From positions 1 to 63,540 of the forward strand of contig CAJQNF010000031.1 in NCBI GenBank assembly GCA_905479625.1: a stretch of 63,540 nucleotides of DNA, in the 5' to 3' direction. The position numbers and the translations under genes were made by a program. The first letter of the stretch is position 1. Every line of letters starts with the position of its first letter. The stretch is from an uncultured Flavobacteriaceae bacterium. GTDB lineage: Bacteria > Bacteroidota > Bacteroidia > Flavobacteriales > Flavobacteriaceae. The notes below the pieces were generated by a model that saw nothing but the letters and a program-made list of their open reading frames with translations, ran no database searches and was not told where the DNA came from. This document shows, piece after piece, positions 36,323-44,727 of this stretch.

Positions 36323-38182
36323 TCAAATATTTTCAACAAATTTTAAAAAGACTCTTTTATGAAGTTCAATATTCATATTGGGAGAAAGCGCTACACGGGC
36401 AATATAATCTTTGTCACCTTCTTTAGTTGTCCCCTGCGTGGATGTGGCAGGTATTGTCCAGTAACATCCCTTTAACTGCCCGTAACTCACACAATACTTG
36501 CTTTCATCGGGGATCTCAGTGATCATTAAATTGATTAATTTATGATTTAAGGCTCTTTTATAAGATTCTTTTTCTTGATCAGTATGCCCTTTAGTGGGAA
36601 GATCTAATGAAAATACGGATGGGGTAAATCCTTGTTTTGCCAATTCGTCTGAAACAAAATTGATTTTTGCTGCAGGTAAAGTCTCGTGGATAAAGTTTAC
36701 AAATTCACGCGTATTTTGATAGGCATCATGTATTCTTTGATTCATTGAAGGCAATTGTTTGGCTAATATTGTTATTTGAAGATCTGTAGCCTCATTATCA
36801 CAAAGCCTTAGATGCATTTCTATCTTGTCCATCAAAGCATCGGTTTTTTTATTTCCCACACAGTATCCTGCAGTACATAGCCCGCCACTTGGAAATTTTG
36901 ATCCACTGGCATATGAAATGGTCCTGACTGTTGAGAGTATTTCACCTTCTCCTAAAAAGTGAACATTAGGGCAAAATGTTTGATCCAAAATAAAAACAGG
37001 ATCGATTGCAATTTCACCAGAAGCAGTTGTACGGATTGTACTTAAAGCCTCCTTTAATTTTATAAGATCCGGAACTTCAACTCTGGGGTTAGTTGGAATT
37101 TCAGCGATGATGTATGGTATAGCATCTTGATGAGCTATCTTATCTAAAACCATCTTAATGCTTTGAACCATATCGTTGTTCCCATCCACTGGTAAATCAA
37201 CCACCTCAACAAACTCAATGCAGGCGGCAACGCGTCTTGCCTGATCATTTGTGCCTCCATAACAATTTGGCGGAACTATAAATTTGATCGCCTTTCCTTT
37301 ATGATTTTCTATCGCATCGTGAATGAGCCCCATCATAATTGCATATTGGATAGATAACCCACTAGATCCAACAAGTACTTTTGTATATGAACCTGTAATG
37401 GTTCTAATTGAATCTAAGACAATTCCTTTGTTGGCTTGTACACTACTTTTTTGACGGTCAAGAGAAGATTGCTTCGTTATTAATTGTAAGGCAGCAAGAC
37501 AATTGGCTGGCGTCATTGCAATGGTCTCTCTTCTTCTGACATGCTGAATATCTGAGATATAACTTTCATTTTGCCTGCCATTTACCAATAAGACACTCCC
37601 AAGATCAGCATAAAGATTGATAAAAAAATCAATGTTTTCGATGAGATCTACATGACCAATTTCTTCATGTTGTGAAATAAAAACGGTACTACCATCAAAG
37701 GCAGAAATATCTGCTGCTTTTTCAACTTGTTTTAGCTCAAATTTATATCCATACACATGCCTGATTACTTCAGCATCGAAAAATTGTGGTAGCTCGCCTG
37801 TATATATGATTTGGGTCCTTACATCCGCTAATAAATTTTTTCTTAGAATTGCTAAAACAGGAGTCGTCTTTGATGAAAAACTGATTACATTTTCAGGTTT
37901 AAGCTGATGCAAATTCGCAACTGCCCATTCCAGTATACAAGACAACGGATGACCTAATCGAATATAGTCATAAGCAGTAGGTAATTCACGGAGCCTTGAT
38001 GCTTCAGAATTATTGGCATTAAATAAAGTTTCAAACTGTTCTAAAAATTGAGATTTGGCCAATTTTTCATCATAAATATCTAGTCGATGCGTGGTTAGAC
38101 TCAACCAGCCAGCAGGCATATTTTCTAATACATTCTTAATATAATCCAGCATTTTATTGTCTTCCATAAGTTCCACTCTCAA
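36323..38182 (-). CDS. Long Cys/Met-metabolism PLP-dependent enzyme (cystathionine synthase/lyase family)
   Basis: 619 residues, well beyond the usual 380-420. Residues about 255-619 contain the family core: VGSSGLSIQYAIMMGLI, PPNCYGGTNDQARRVA, AEIPTNPRVEVPDL, FILDQTF and SYASGSKFPSGG (PLP Lys). The first 250 residues include TAYDYIRLGHPLSCILEW, resembling the N-terminal part of the same fold, so this may be a partial duplication. A TAAATTTG box (38195-38188) overlies the nominal start, so the real start is probably the Met at 38167 or 38152. Convergent with the decarboxylase gene. Confidence 0.8.
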   Translation of the reverse strand: MRVELMEDNKMLDYIKNVLENMPAGWLSLTTHRLDIYDEKLAKSQFLEQFETLFNANNSEASRLRELPTAYDYIRLGHPLSCILEWAVANLHQLKPENVISFSSKTTPVLAILRKNLLADVRTQIIYTGELPQFFDAEVIRHVYGYKFELKQVEKAADISAFDGSTVFISQHEEIGHVDLIENIDFFINLYADLGSVLLVNGRQNESYISDIQHVRRRETIAMTPANCLAALQLITKQSSLDRQKSSVQANKGIVLDSIRTITGSYTKVLVGSSGLSIQYAIMMGLIHDAIENHKGKAIKFIVPPNCYGGTNDQARRVAACIEFVEVVDLPVDGNNDMVQSIKMVLDKIAHQDAIPYIIAEIPTNPRVEVPDLIKLKEALSTIRTTASGEIAIDPVFILDQTFCPNVHFLGEGEILSTVRTISYASGSKFPSGGLCTAGYCVGNKKTDALMDKIEMHLRLCDNEATDLQITILAKQLPSMNQRIHDAYQNTREFVNFIHETLPAAKINFVSDELAKQGFTPSVFSLDLPTKGHTDQEKESYKRALNHKLINLMITEIPDESKYCVSYGQLKGCYWTIPATSTQGTTKEGDKDYIARVALSPNMNIELHKRVFLKFVENI

Positions 38183-38187
38183 TAGCC

Positions 38188-38195
38188 CAAATTTA
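38188..38195 (-). promoter_or_regulatory. Probable -7 box of the long PLP enzyme
   Basis: The minus strand reads TAAATTTG at 38195-38188. If real, transcription starts near 38181, favouring ATG 38167 or 38152. No clear -33 TTG. Confidence 0.4.
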
Positions 38196-38288
38196 CATTA
38201 ATTAGATCTGTTTAAAAAGTGTTAAAAGGCGTTTTGTTGCAAAGTGTTTATAGGCCGCAGGAGTAATAGCTCTCCCCTACTGGTGATT

Positions 38289-38897
38289 TTATTTTAATAT
38301 ATCAAGCGCCTCACTTTCTAACTCGACAATAATCTCATTTTTACGATTAAAAACCTCATAAGGAGCATTATATCCTAAAAAGTAAAATCGGTTTGTATAA
38401 GTTATTCCTTCGGCATCAAGAGCCAATATTAATCGCTGTTTATACTTTTCTATTTTTTCATCATTAGCCCATCCGCCAAAGCTGATCGCAGCAGCAGTTT
38501 TGGCTGGTTCTTCCCGAAATTCAATCTGTGATTGGTTGGGTTGGGGAAGTGTTTCCTTATTAAATTTCTTTGGAACCATAAACATCATAGTCATGGAGTC
38601 TTGCAAAGACATAGCTACTGGCGAAGTCATCGCTATTTTTTCATTCTTTTCATTTCCACCAAAAATATATCCTGCTAAAATAGAGAACCCTTTACTCGAA
38701 ACATCTTTATATTCATTACCTGAGAGTTGAACAGAAGTAAATAAACTTGCTTCATAGTCACGTATTTCAAACGCATTGTATTTTTTATTGACCTCATAAG
38801 GATAGGTTTCAATATTTCTTTGTCCACTCATAGCAAAAAGCTGAATAATAATAAAGGCTAAAAGGATTACTCCGATTATGATGTATAGTGTTTTCAT
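38289..38897 (-). CDS. SOUL-family heme-binding-like protein
   Basis: 202 residues, an N-terminal hydrophobic anchor (2-20), then the SOUL fold: IETYPYEVNKKYNAFEIRDY, GFSILAGYIFGGNEKNEKIA, MTSPVAMSL and the end FLGYNAPYEVFNRKNEIIVE. SOUL/HBP proteins bind heme or tetrapyrroles. The bacterial function is not established. Confidence 0.9.
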   Translation of the reverse strand: MKTLYIIIGVILLAFIIIQLFAMSGQRNIETYPYEVNKKYNAFEIRDYEASLFTSVQLSGNEYKDVSSKGFSILAGYIFGGNEKNEKIAMTSPVAMSLQDSMTMMFMVPKKFNKETLPQPNQSQIEFREEPAKTAAAISFGGWANDEKIEKYKQRLILALDAEGITYTNRFYFLGYNAPYEVFNRKNEIIVELESEALDILK

Positions 38898-38931
38898 TGC
38901 TAAATTTTAAGTATCACGTTATTTTCGTTTT

Positions 38932-39543
38932 TTAATTGAATGTCAATTTAATTCCCTCTGTCACCATTCCCGTTCCAATAATTGCAAGAATTAACCCCAT
39001 TAATTTCCCTATTATAGCTATTAAATTCTCTCCTACTTTTTTAACTATTAAGTCACTTAAAGAAAAAGCCAAATAAGTTAGAAGGATCATTAGGGCAAAA
39101 ATAGAAACTACAATCGCAATATGTATATAAGTCGCGTCTGTAACAAAGTTCATTGCGGTTACTATAGTACCAGGGCCTGCAAGAATAGGGATAGCCAGAG
39201 GAGAAATTGCGAGATTACTTTTATCCTCTTGGTTGTCATTGCTATGTACTTTTGACTTCTGAGACATGAGCATTTCAAATCCGACATAAAATATCAGGAT
39301 TCCTCCTGCTATCTTAAAGGCGGGAATTGTAAGTCCAAATAATTCGAAGATATATTTCCCGGCAAAAATAAACGCAACAACTATGATGAAGGCTGTAATT
39401 GAAGCTGTTTTAGCAATCTTCTTTTTGCTTTCTTTATCCTCACCTTCAACAAGGCCTAAGAAAATAGGTGTATTAGCTATTGGATTCATAATAGCAAAAA
39501 AGCCCATAAATACTGTTAAGCCGTAGGTAATTAAGTCTTCCAT
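38932..39543 (-). CDS. MarC-family membrane protein
   Basis: 203 residues, six helices. GFFAIMNPIANTPIFLGLVE is the MarC motif in the first repeat, and AIPILAGPGTIVTAMNF the matching motif in the second. Members were once linked to multiple antibiotic resistance, but that role was not confirmed; a transporter function is assumed. Confidence 0.9.
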   Translation of the reverse strand: MEDLITYGLTVFMGFFAIMNPIANTPIFLGLVEGEDKESKKKIAKTASITAFIIVVAFIFAGKYIFELFGLTIPAFKIAGGILIFYVGFEMLMSQKSKVHSNDNQEDKSNLAISPLAIPILAGPGTIVTAMNFVTDATYIHIAIVVSIFALMILLTYLAFSLSDLIVKKVGENLIAIIGKLMGLILAIIGTGMVTEGIKLTFN

Positions 39544-39632
39544 ATTTTATGATCTGTCGTTAGTCTATTTATTGCTAAAATTACTTCAAAATATTGTCTT
39601 ACAGAGAACAAAACAAAGTTGTTTACTACTTT

Positions 39633-40478
39633 TTATAGGCTCATTTCCATTTCATATTGGTTAACCGTATTTAAAAAACCAATCGAATTGATATATGCTA
39701 TTTTTTTATTTAATCTATGATCTACATTTATGATTTTTACTGAATTTGAAACGTCTCTTATGCCACTAAATAATCTATTCCAGCATCCTTGGCTTTCTAT
39801 CAAAACCTCAAATTGAGCTAAATATCCATTTTTAGGATTAATTACAAAGTAAGATTCTACAAGATTTTCTTTATAAATTTGATAATACCTATAGTCACCA
39901 TTTTTAATCACCCTTGAATGAAAGTCCCAAGAGTATAGATCTTGATTAGGCAAATCATTCCAGTCAAATTCGTTATAGCTTACGCTACGTATCGCAACCT
40001 TTTCATTACGATTTGGTTTGATAATACCACTAAAACAATTGAATGTTTTGCATATGCCAAACCCAATACTTTTATAAATCTTTACGGCCTTGGTATTCTC
40101 AATAATCACTTCTAATGAACATTTTAAAACTCCATTTTTTTTCAAATCTGGTATGGCATAATCATATATTGACTTTACAATTCTTTTCCCCCTATATTCA
40201 GGTAATACACCTGTTCCTGTGTTATAGGCTATTTTAATACCTTCCCGTTCATCGATTGCGTTTATTATAAATCCTACTAATTCTTCCCCATCAAACATTC
40301 CATAAGATAAACCATAGTTCACTTTTGCCATTTTCCATCTTTCTTTATAGTAATTTTTGTCTGTTGGAATGTCAACGAAATAATTGGCGAAAGACTTTAA
40401 AAAGCAATCAATTATTATATCAAATTCAATATTTTCTAATTTTCTTACCAGCAATTCCTTTTTTTTAGTTGTTGGCAT
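39633..40478 (-). CDS. GNAT-family N-acetyltransferase with C-terminal extension
   Basis: 281 residues. The GNAT domain spans about residues 10-150: YGMFDGEELVGFIINAIDER, NTGTGVLPEYRGKRIVKSIY (acetyl-CoA loop) and ENTKAVKIYKSIGFGICKTF. The remaining 130 residues look like a second, degenerate acetyltransferase-type half. Its ATG overlaps the stop of the broken DJ-1 gene (TAATG), so it was probably co-translated with it. Confidence 0.82.
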   Translation of the reverse strand: MPTTKKKELLVRKLENIEFDIIIDCFLKSFANYFVDIPTDKNYYKERWKMAKVNYGLSYGMFDGEELVGFIINAIDEREGIKIAYNTGTGVLPEYRGKRIVKSIYDYAIPDLKKNGVLKCSLEVIIENTKAVKIYKSIGFGICKTFNCFSGIIKPNRNEKVAIRSVSYNEFDWNDLPNQDLYSWDFHSRVIKNGDYRYYQIYKENLVESYFVINPKNGYLAQFEVLIESQGCWNRLFSGIRDVSNSVKIINVDHRLNKKIAYINSIGFLNTVNQYEMEMSL

Positions 40479-41228
40479 TAGTTTTCTATTTGCATGATCA
40501 TTTCTTTTGCAACTATTGCGGAAGAAGGCAGAAACATGGTCGACACGATTCTTTTGTCAATTACTACATCGTTTTTATCATTCAAATCACTTTTAGATTG
40601 AAATATCCCGCCATTTGCTCTCAATTGATTTTCCAGCATTACAGGTAATAAAGTTCCATTTTTAGCCCAGTCTTTAGTAATCTCAGTAGAATTTGGAAAA
40701 CCAGACTTTCTTCCCCTTAACCATGAACTGACCATTATCAAGTTTGACATTTGCAAAACTACCGGGTCCGTGTCCACAACCTCCAACTATTCCTCCATTT
40801 TGATAAATACCGGCTATAATGGATAATAAACTTTTGTTATTAGCCACATCAAATAATGGTCCATATCCTCCACCAATAAAAACAGCTTTATAGTTTTTAT
40901 AATTTACCAGGTCAGGCGTAAGTGAATTTTCAACATTATCATTAAATTTCTCATACTTTATAGTATAACTGCTAATTCCAAGGGGATCCATTGAGAAAGG
41001 GACTTCTCCACCAGTTGGAGAAACAAAATCAACTTTATATCCGTGAGAAACAAAAATATGATATGGCGGTGCCACTTCCCAAAGGTTATTTCCCGCAAAG
41101 TGTTTTTCTGGATCGCCCATGTCTTCTGTGTTTGATACGATAATCAATATTCTTCCCTTGTCAGTTATCTCATTTTTACAGGAAATAAAAATTAGCAATA
41201 CCAGCACTACTAAAAGTGTTTTTTTCAT
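40478..41228 (-). pseudogene. DJ-1/PfpI-family lipoprotein gene with a frameshift
   Basis: The first frame (41228-40683) has a lipoprotein signal ending in LLIFISC and the fold up to FMVKGKK, then runs into VWFSKFY and a stop. Continuing one frame over gives SGFPNSTEITKDWAKNGTLL, VMLENQLRANGGIF and STMFLPSSAIVAKEM, the expected rest of the family. One base appears missing near 40704-40710. The nucleophile motif reads GGCGHGP, with Gly where Cys normally precedes His. So it is a decayed gene or a sequencing error in an already altered protein. Confidence 0.75.
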
Positions 41229-41289
41229 TTTTTTGATTGATCTAGTTTTATATAAGATAATAAATAAAGAAGAATGTTACAATCTTTCA

Positions 41290-41372
41290 ATTAATGCCGT
41301 CGTCTCGGCTACGCATAATTGCGCGGTCTAGCACTCAACCTGCTTGATGGCAGGCAAGCATTACCAATCATA
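41290..41372 (-). repeat. Short, degenerate copy of the cassette-type repeat
   Basis: Plus strand contains GTCGTCTCGGCTACGCATAA, like the left arm of the copy at 52,411, and CCTGC/GCAGG arms around a short loop as in the copy at 62,820. It lies between the DJ-1 remnant and the DUF6624-type gene. Assignment to the family is tentative. Confidence 0.4.
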
Positions 41373-41432
41373 GGTAATTTCGAATTGATTGATACCTGGG
41401 AGCATAATCCCTCTTTTAGTATTGTTAAATCA

Positions 41433-42110
41433 CTATTTTATTTGCTGTCGCTCTTTTTCGAATTCTTCTGTCCTTTTTATTTGTTCTTCTAGATTCCATT
41501 CAAAGTCGAATCGATTTTTTAAGAACTCTGCGATTCCCTCAAGTCCTATTTCTGCCCTTCTTTTATCTATATTAACAGGATCATAAACGGGCCATACATT
41601 GAAGGTTTTTGTTTCGGGATAGAATTTCATCTGTCCTCCATAAATCTGTAAATCACCACTATCAGTTGCAATTCTATCTTCTGCTCGTACTAAAAATCGT
41701 GGTTCCAACTTTTTTTCTTTTACAGCTTGTCTCATCATTGGAAGATACTTTAATCGAATTTCGATATCCGAATGTTGTAAGACATTACTAATAGTCCAAT
41801 TGCCTTGTTCTCCTATCATTTCTTTTGTTGGCCATCCATTTTCATCGAGAATATCTAAGACTATTTTTTCATTGATGACGTGATTCTTCTCATAGATTTC
41901 CTGTTGCTCCTTGTATTGCTTTGATGTATCTCCATAGATTCTCATTAATGAATCTCTCAATCTTATTGGGGTTTGTTCTGTTTGCCAAATCGTATCTAAA
42001 ACTGCAATAAAATTTTTATTGACTTCAACAGGTGTTGGCGATTCTTTCAGTTTGTTTCTGTTTGAACATGCCATCGTTAGAAACAAAGTAAATACTAATA
42101 TAATTCTCAT
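41433..42110 (-). CDS. DUF6624-type lipoprotein
   Basis: 225 residues. The lipobox LFLTMAC near residue 15 predicts a lipid anchor. ILDENGWPTKEMIGEQGNWT, LQHSDIEIRLKYLPMMRQAV and LVRAEDRIATDSGDLQIYGG follow the DUF6624 pattern. No enzymatic role known. Confidence 0.78.
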   Translation of the reverse strand: MRIILVFTLFLTMACSNRNKLKESPTPVEVNKNFIAVLDTIWQTEQTPIRLRDSLMRIYGDTSKQYKEQQEIYEKNHVINEKIVLDILDENGWPTKEMIGEQGNWTISNVLQHSDIEIRLKYLPMMRQAVKEKKLEPRFLVRAEDRIATDSGDLQIYGGQMKFYPETKTFNVWPVYDPVNIDKRRAEIGLEGIAEFLKNRFDFEWNLEEQIKRTEEFEKERQQIK

Positions 42111-42213
42111 CCTTAATGTTTGATAATTTAATACAGGTTTAAAATGAAAGCAAACGTGTAAAGCAGGAAACGTAACGTTTTATAGTAAATACATTTTCAT
42201 TCTGGCATAACCT

Positions 42214-42546
42214 TCAATGCGATACTTTGTTCTTAATGGGTTGTAATTCATCTACAGCTTCCATTTTAAGAATTCGTTGGTCAACTATAAATGTAGCAAA
42301 GGGAAGCAAAGATGCAGCCAGGCAAATAAGGGTTTTCATGAGACTCCACTTCTTTTTTATGGCATAATAGACCACCCAAACGCAATATAAGATAAACAAT
42401 AGACCGTGAATGCTTCCTACGATCATATTTGGTAGCCCTATCTCAAACCCATACTTAAGCACCATGGTTGGGATCAATAAGAGGTAAGAAATTCCTTCTA
42501 GAATAGCCAGGAGGCGCAACTGACCAAGAGCAGTGATTAAATTCAT
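42214..42546 (-). CDS. DUF3817-family membrane protein
   Basis: 110 residues, three helices. LITALGQLRLLAILEGISYL, KYGFEIGLPNMIVGSIHGLL and FATFIVDQRILK match the DUF3817 pattern. It lies 104 bp downstream of a GTAACG-containing segment. A 23-bp sequence 18 bp upstream of the start is also present before the alkaline phosphatase gene. Confidence 0.8.
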   Translation of the reverse strand: MNLITALGQLRLLAILEGISYLLLIPTMVLKYGFEIGLPNMIVGSIHGLLFILYCVWVVYYAIKKKWSLMKTLICLAASLLPFATFIVDQRILKMEAVDELQPIKNKVSH

Positions 42547-42563
42547 ACTATTTAGGTTTTTGG

Positions 42564-42586
42564 ATTGACTCGTTTATACTGTCATT
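42564..42586. repeat. 23-bp direct repeat, copy 1
   Basis: It matches 44115-44137 at 21 of 23 positions, same orientation. Both copies sit just upstream of a minus-strand start codon (42546 and 44086), so a shared regulatory element is possible. Confidence 0.55.
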
Positions 42587-42819
42587 TTTAATTCAAAATT
42601 ATAGACCGGGCAAAGATTAAACAATTCTTAGCCAATTTCAAATGCAACTAAGGCAAACTTATTCAAAAAATAAACTCACCAAAACAATTTGGCTATGAAT
42701 TATAAGTGAAAGAGCTATTTTCTTTCTACCACTGTTGTCCTTATGACTTATTTTACAATCAATTACCTCAGATCAAAAGGTCTTTTCTGTGAAGCCTTTT
42801 CTAACAAATAATATTTTAA
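42587..42819. other. Intergenic stretch without recognised gene
   Basis: AT-rich DNA between the DUF3817 promoter region and the ankyrin-like remnant. I see no reading frame of interest here. Confidence 0.4.
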
Positions 42820-42960
42820 CTAGTTTGACGCTTCTCCTCCAATTTCGGCATGATGAAGCAAACTTAACCCATGTGTCCTTTTTTCAATTAGGTAGTTTGC
42901 AACTTCTTTATTTCCTTTTTGGGTAGCGCCTTCAAAAGCTTTTTCAAAGGAATGATTAAT
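42820..42960 (-). pseudogene. Ankyrin-like C-terminal remnant
   Basis: Directly after the alkaline phosphatase stop, in another frame, the DNA encodes NHSFEKAFEGATQKGNKEVA followed by NYLIEKRTHGLSLLHHAEIG and a stop at 42820-42822. The pattern resembles the last ankyrin repeat of a protein. There is no start, so it is probably a fragment of a lost gene or of a former C-terminal extension of the phosphatase. Confidence 0.4.
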
Positions 42961-44086
42961 CCTTATTACTCCAATTTGTGGCTTCTAATATCTTATGAAA
43001 AATTTCAGTATTTTCATAAATACCAGAAAATGCTTCAGACCCTGGCCCATAAGCAAACACAGGAATTAATGTTGCCGAATGCCCATTGGTAGAAAATGTT
43101 CCGGTAATTTCACTGTAATCACTGTAAGATTTGCCTTCTTCTGAAGTCTTCTGAGTTGCTGATAAGGTAAATCCACCAGTTTCATGATCAGCGGTTACAA
43201 TGACTAAGGTATTACCATCTTTCTCTGCAAAATCCAGTGCCTTGCCAATAGCATCATCAAAATCAATTAGCTCTGATATCAAATAGTCAGCATCATTGGC
43301 ATGACCTCCCCAATCTATTTGAGAACCTTCTATCATGACCAAAAAATTAGAATGATCCACATCCTTAGACAAAAACGCTATACTTAATTCTGTGGCTTTA
43401 GATAAAAAATTACCCCGCCCTTTAGCCGCAGGTTCCATATGGTTTTCAGCCAATAAATATCCCATTTTGGAATACTGTTTAATTCCTTCAAAGTCACCCA
43501 AGGCGGAAGTGTCTATTCCAAAACCTTTTGTTTTTAAATCGTCTAATAAATTTTTCCCATCTTCTCTTTTATTAAAATACTTTATCCCTCCTCCTGCAAA
43601 AAAATCAATATCTGAAGTGACCATATCAGCAGAAATATCTTCATATAATCCTCTATTTAAAACATGAGCATAAAAACTTGCTGGCGTAGCATGTTGTATA
43701 GATGAGGTAGAGATTACGCCAGTTTTTATATGCTGCTTTGAAGCAATTTCGACCAAAGTTTTTACTTCAGTAGAATCATCTGCAACACCAATAGCACCAT
43801 TATACGTCTTTACTCCTGATGCAAAAGCCGTCGCACCTGCAGCAGAATCTGTAATATCTTCTCTTGACGAAGCTGTATTGATAAGCCCTATGGATTTAAA
43901 ACGTGCATAATTCGGGCTGGTTTCTTTAAAAAAAAATGCAGATGATATTTGTGATAAACCTGTACCATCTCCAATTAATAGAATTACATTTTGAGCCTTT
44001 GGAGGCGATTCTTCCCGAACTGTTTGCGATGTACAGAAAAACGAAGTTAAAAATAAAACTAGAAAAACTATATTTTTATATGTCAT
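42956..44086 (-). CDS. Alkaline phosphatase (PhoA-type)
   Basis: 376 residues. Signal peptide 1-20 (ending FCTS). NVILLIGDGTGLSQ gives the first metal Asp; TDSAAGATAFASGVKTYNGA carries the catalytic Ser. MIEGSQIDWGGHANDADYL, VTADHETGGFTL and STNGHSATLIPVFAYGPGSE supply the remaining metal ligands. Periplasmic release of phosphate from monoesters. The coding end overlaps an ankyrin-like remnant in another frame. Confidence 0.92.
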   Translation of the reverse strand: MTYKNIVFLVLFLTSFFCTSQTVREESPPKAQNVILLIGDGTGLSQISSAFFFKETSPNYARFKSIGLINTASSREDITDSAAGATAFASGVKTYNGAIGVADDSTEVKTLVEIASKQHIKTGVISTSSIQHATPASFYAHVLNRGLYEDISADMVTSDIDFFAGGGIKYFNKREDGKNLLDDLKTKGFGIDTSALGDFEGIKQYSKMGYLLAENHMEPAAKGRGNFLSKATELSIAFLSKDVDHSNFLVMIEGSQIDWGGHANDADYLISELIDFDDAIGKALDFAEKDGNTLVIVTADHETGGFTLSATQKTSEEGKSYSDYSEITGTFSTNGHSATLIPVFAYGPGSEAFSGIYENTEIFHKILEATNWSNKD

Positions 44087-44114
44087 GGGATTGTGTTTTA
44101 ATTATTATCTAAGA

Positions 44115-44137
44115 ATTGACTTGTTGATACTGTCATT
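44115..44137. repeat. 23-bp direct repeat, copy 2
   Basis: Second copy of the element at 42564-42586. It overlaps the stop of the gene at 44136 and lies about 30 bp upstream of the phosphatase ATG. Confidence 0.55.
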
Positions 44138-44708
44138 ATTTTATTTTGATTTCCTTCACTAACGATGTAATTGGTATTGCATAAACACTTTCACCATCAA
44201 GTAAAAAAATGATCTCCTTAGTTTTTCCAATTAGTTTACCAGTTTTAATCTCATCGTCCTCCATCCGTATTGAAATTTCGTTTTGAAGGATTATTTTTTC
44301 TTTCTTATACTTTCCATAAAAATCTGCAGCTAGAGATAAATAAACAATAAAAGCAAGAGCAAATGTGATGGTTCTATAAATACTAAACCCTCGTTTTTTA
44401 TCTTGTCTGAAGTTGGCAATTGAATAGGATTTTGGCCATTTTTTTTTCCAGTATGAGTCCATTATTAACAAGAGATATACAATTAAAATGGAGACGGTTG
44501 CAAAAAGAATTATATAAACATCCGAAAAAGGAGCAATTAGAAAATCAAATACATCTCCATAATCAAAAATATTAATGTCGAATTCAGCATATTTTTGAAA
44601 ATTAAAAAGCATTCCAACTGCAACTGCAATGATATAAGAAACAGTAATTATTGTTTGGATTTCCTTTATTATTAATTCGTACGCATCTTTTATCAAACCT
44701 TCTTTCAT
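44136..44708 (-). CDS. Unknown membrane protein with C-terminal soluble domain
   Basis: 190 residues, helices near residues 20-35, 50-75 and 110-130, then a 60-residue beta-rich tail with NEISIRMEDDEIKTGKLIG and IIFLLDGESVYAIPITSLV. No family recognised. It lies 19 bp downstream of the esterase gene. Confidence 0.65.
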   Translation of the reverse strand: MKEGLIKDAYELIIKEIQTIITVSYIIAVAVGMLFNFQKYAEFDINIFDYGDVFDFLIAPFSDVYIILFATVSILIVYLLLIMDSYWKKKWPKSYSIANFRQDKKRGFSIYRTITFALAFIVYLSLAADFYGKYKKEKIILQNEISIRMEDDEIKTGKLIGKTKEIIFLLDGESVYAIPITSLVKEIKIK

Positions 44709-44727
44709 ATGTTACTTTAATTGTAGT

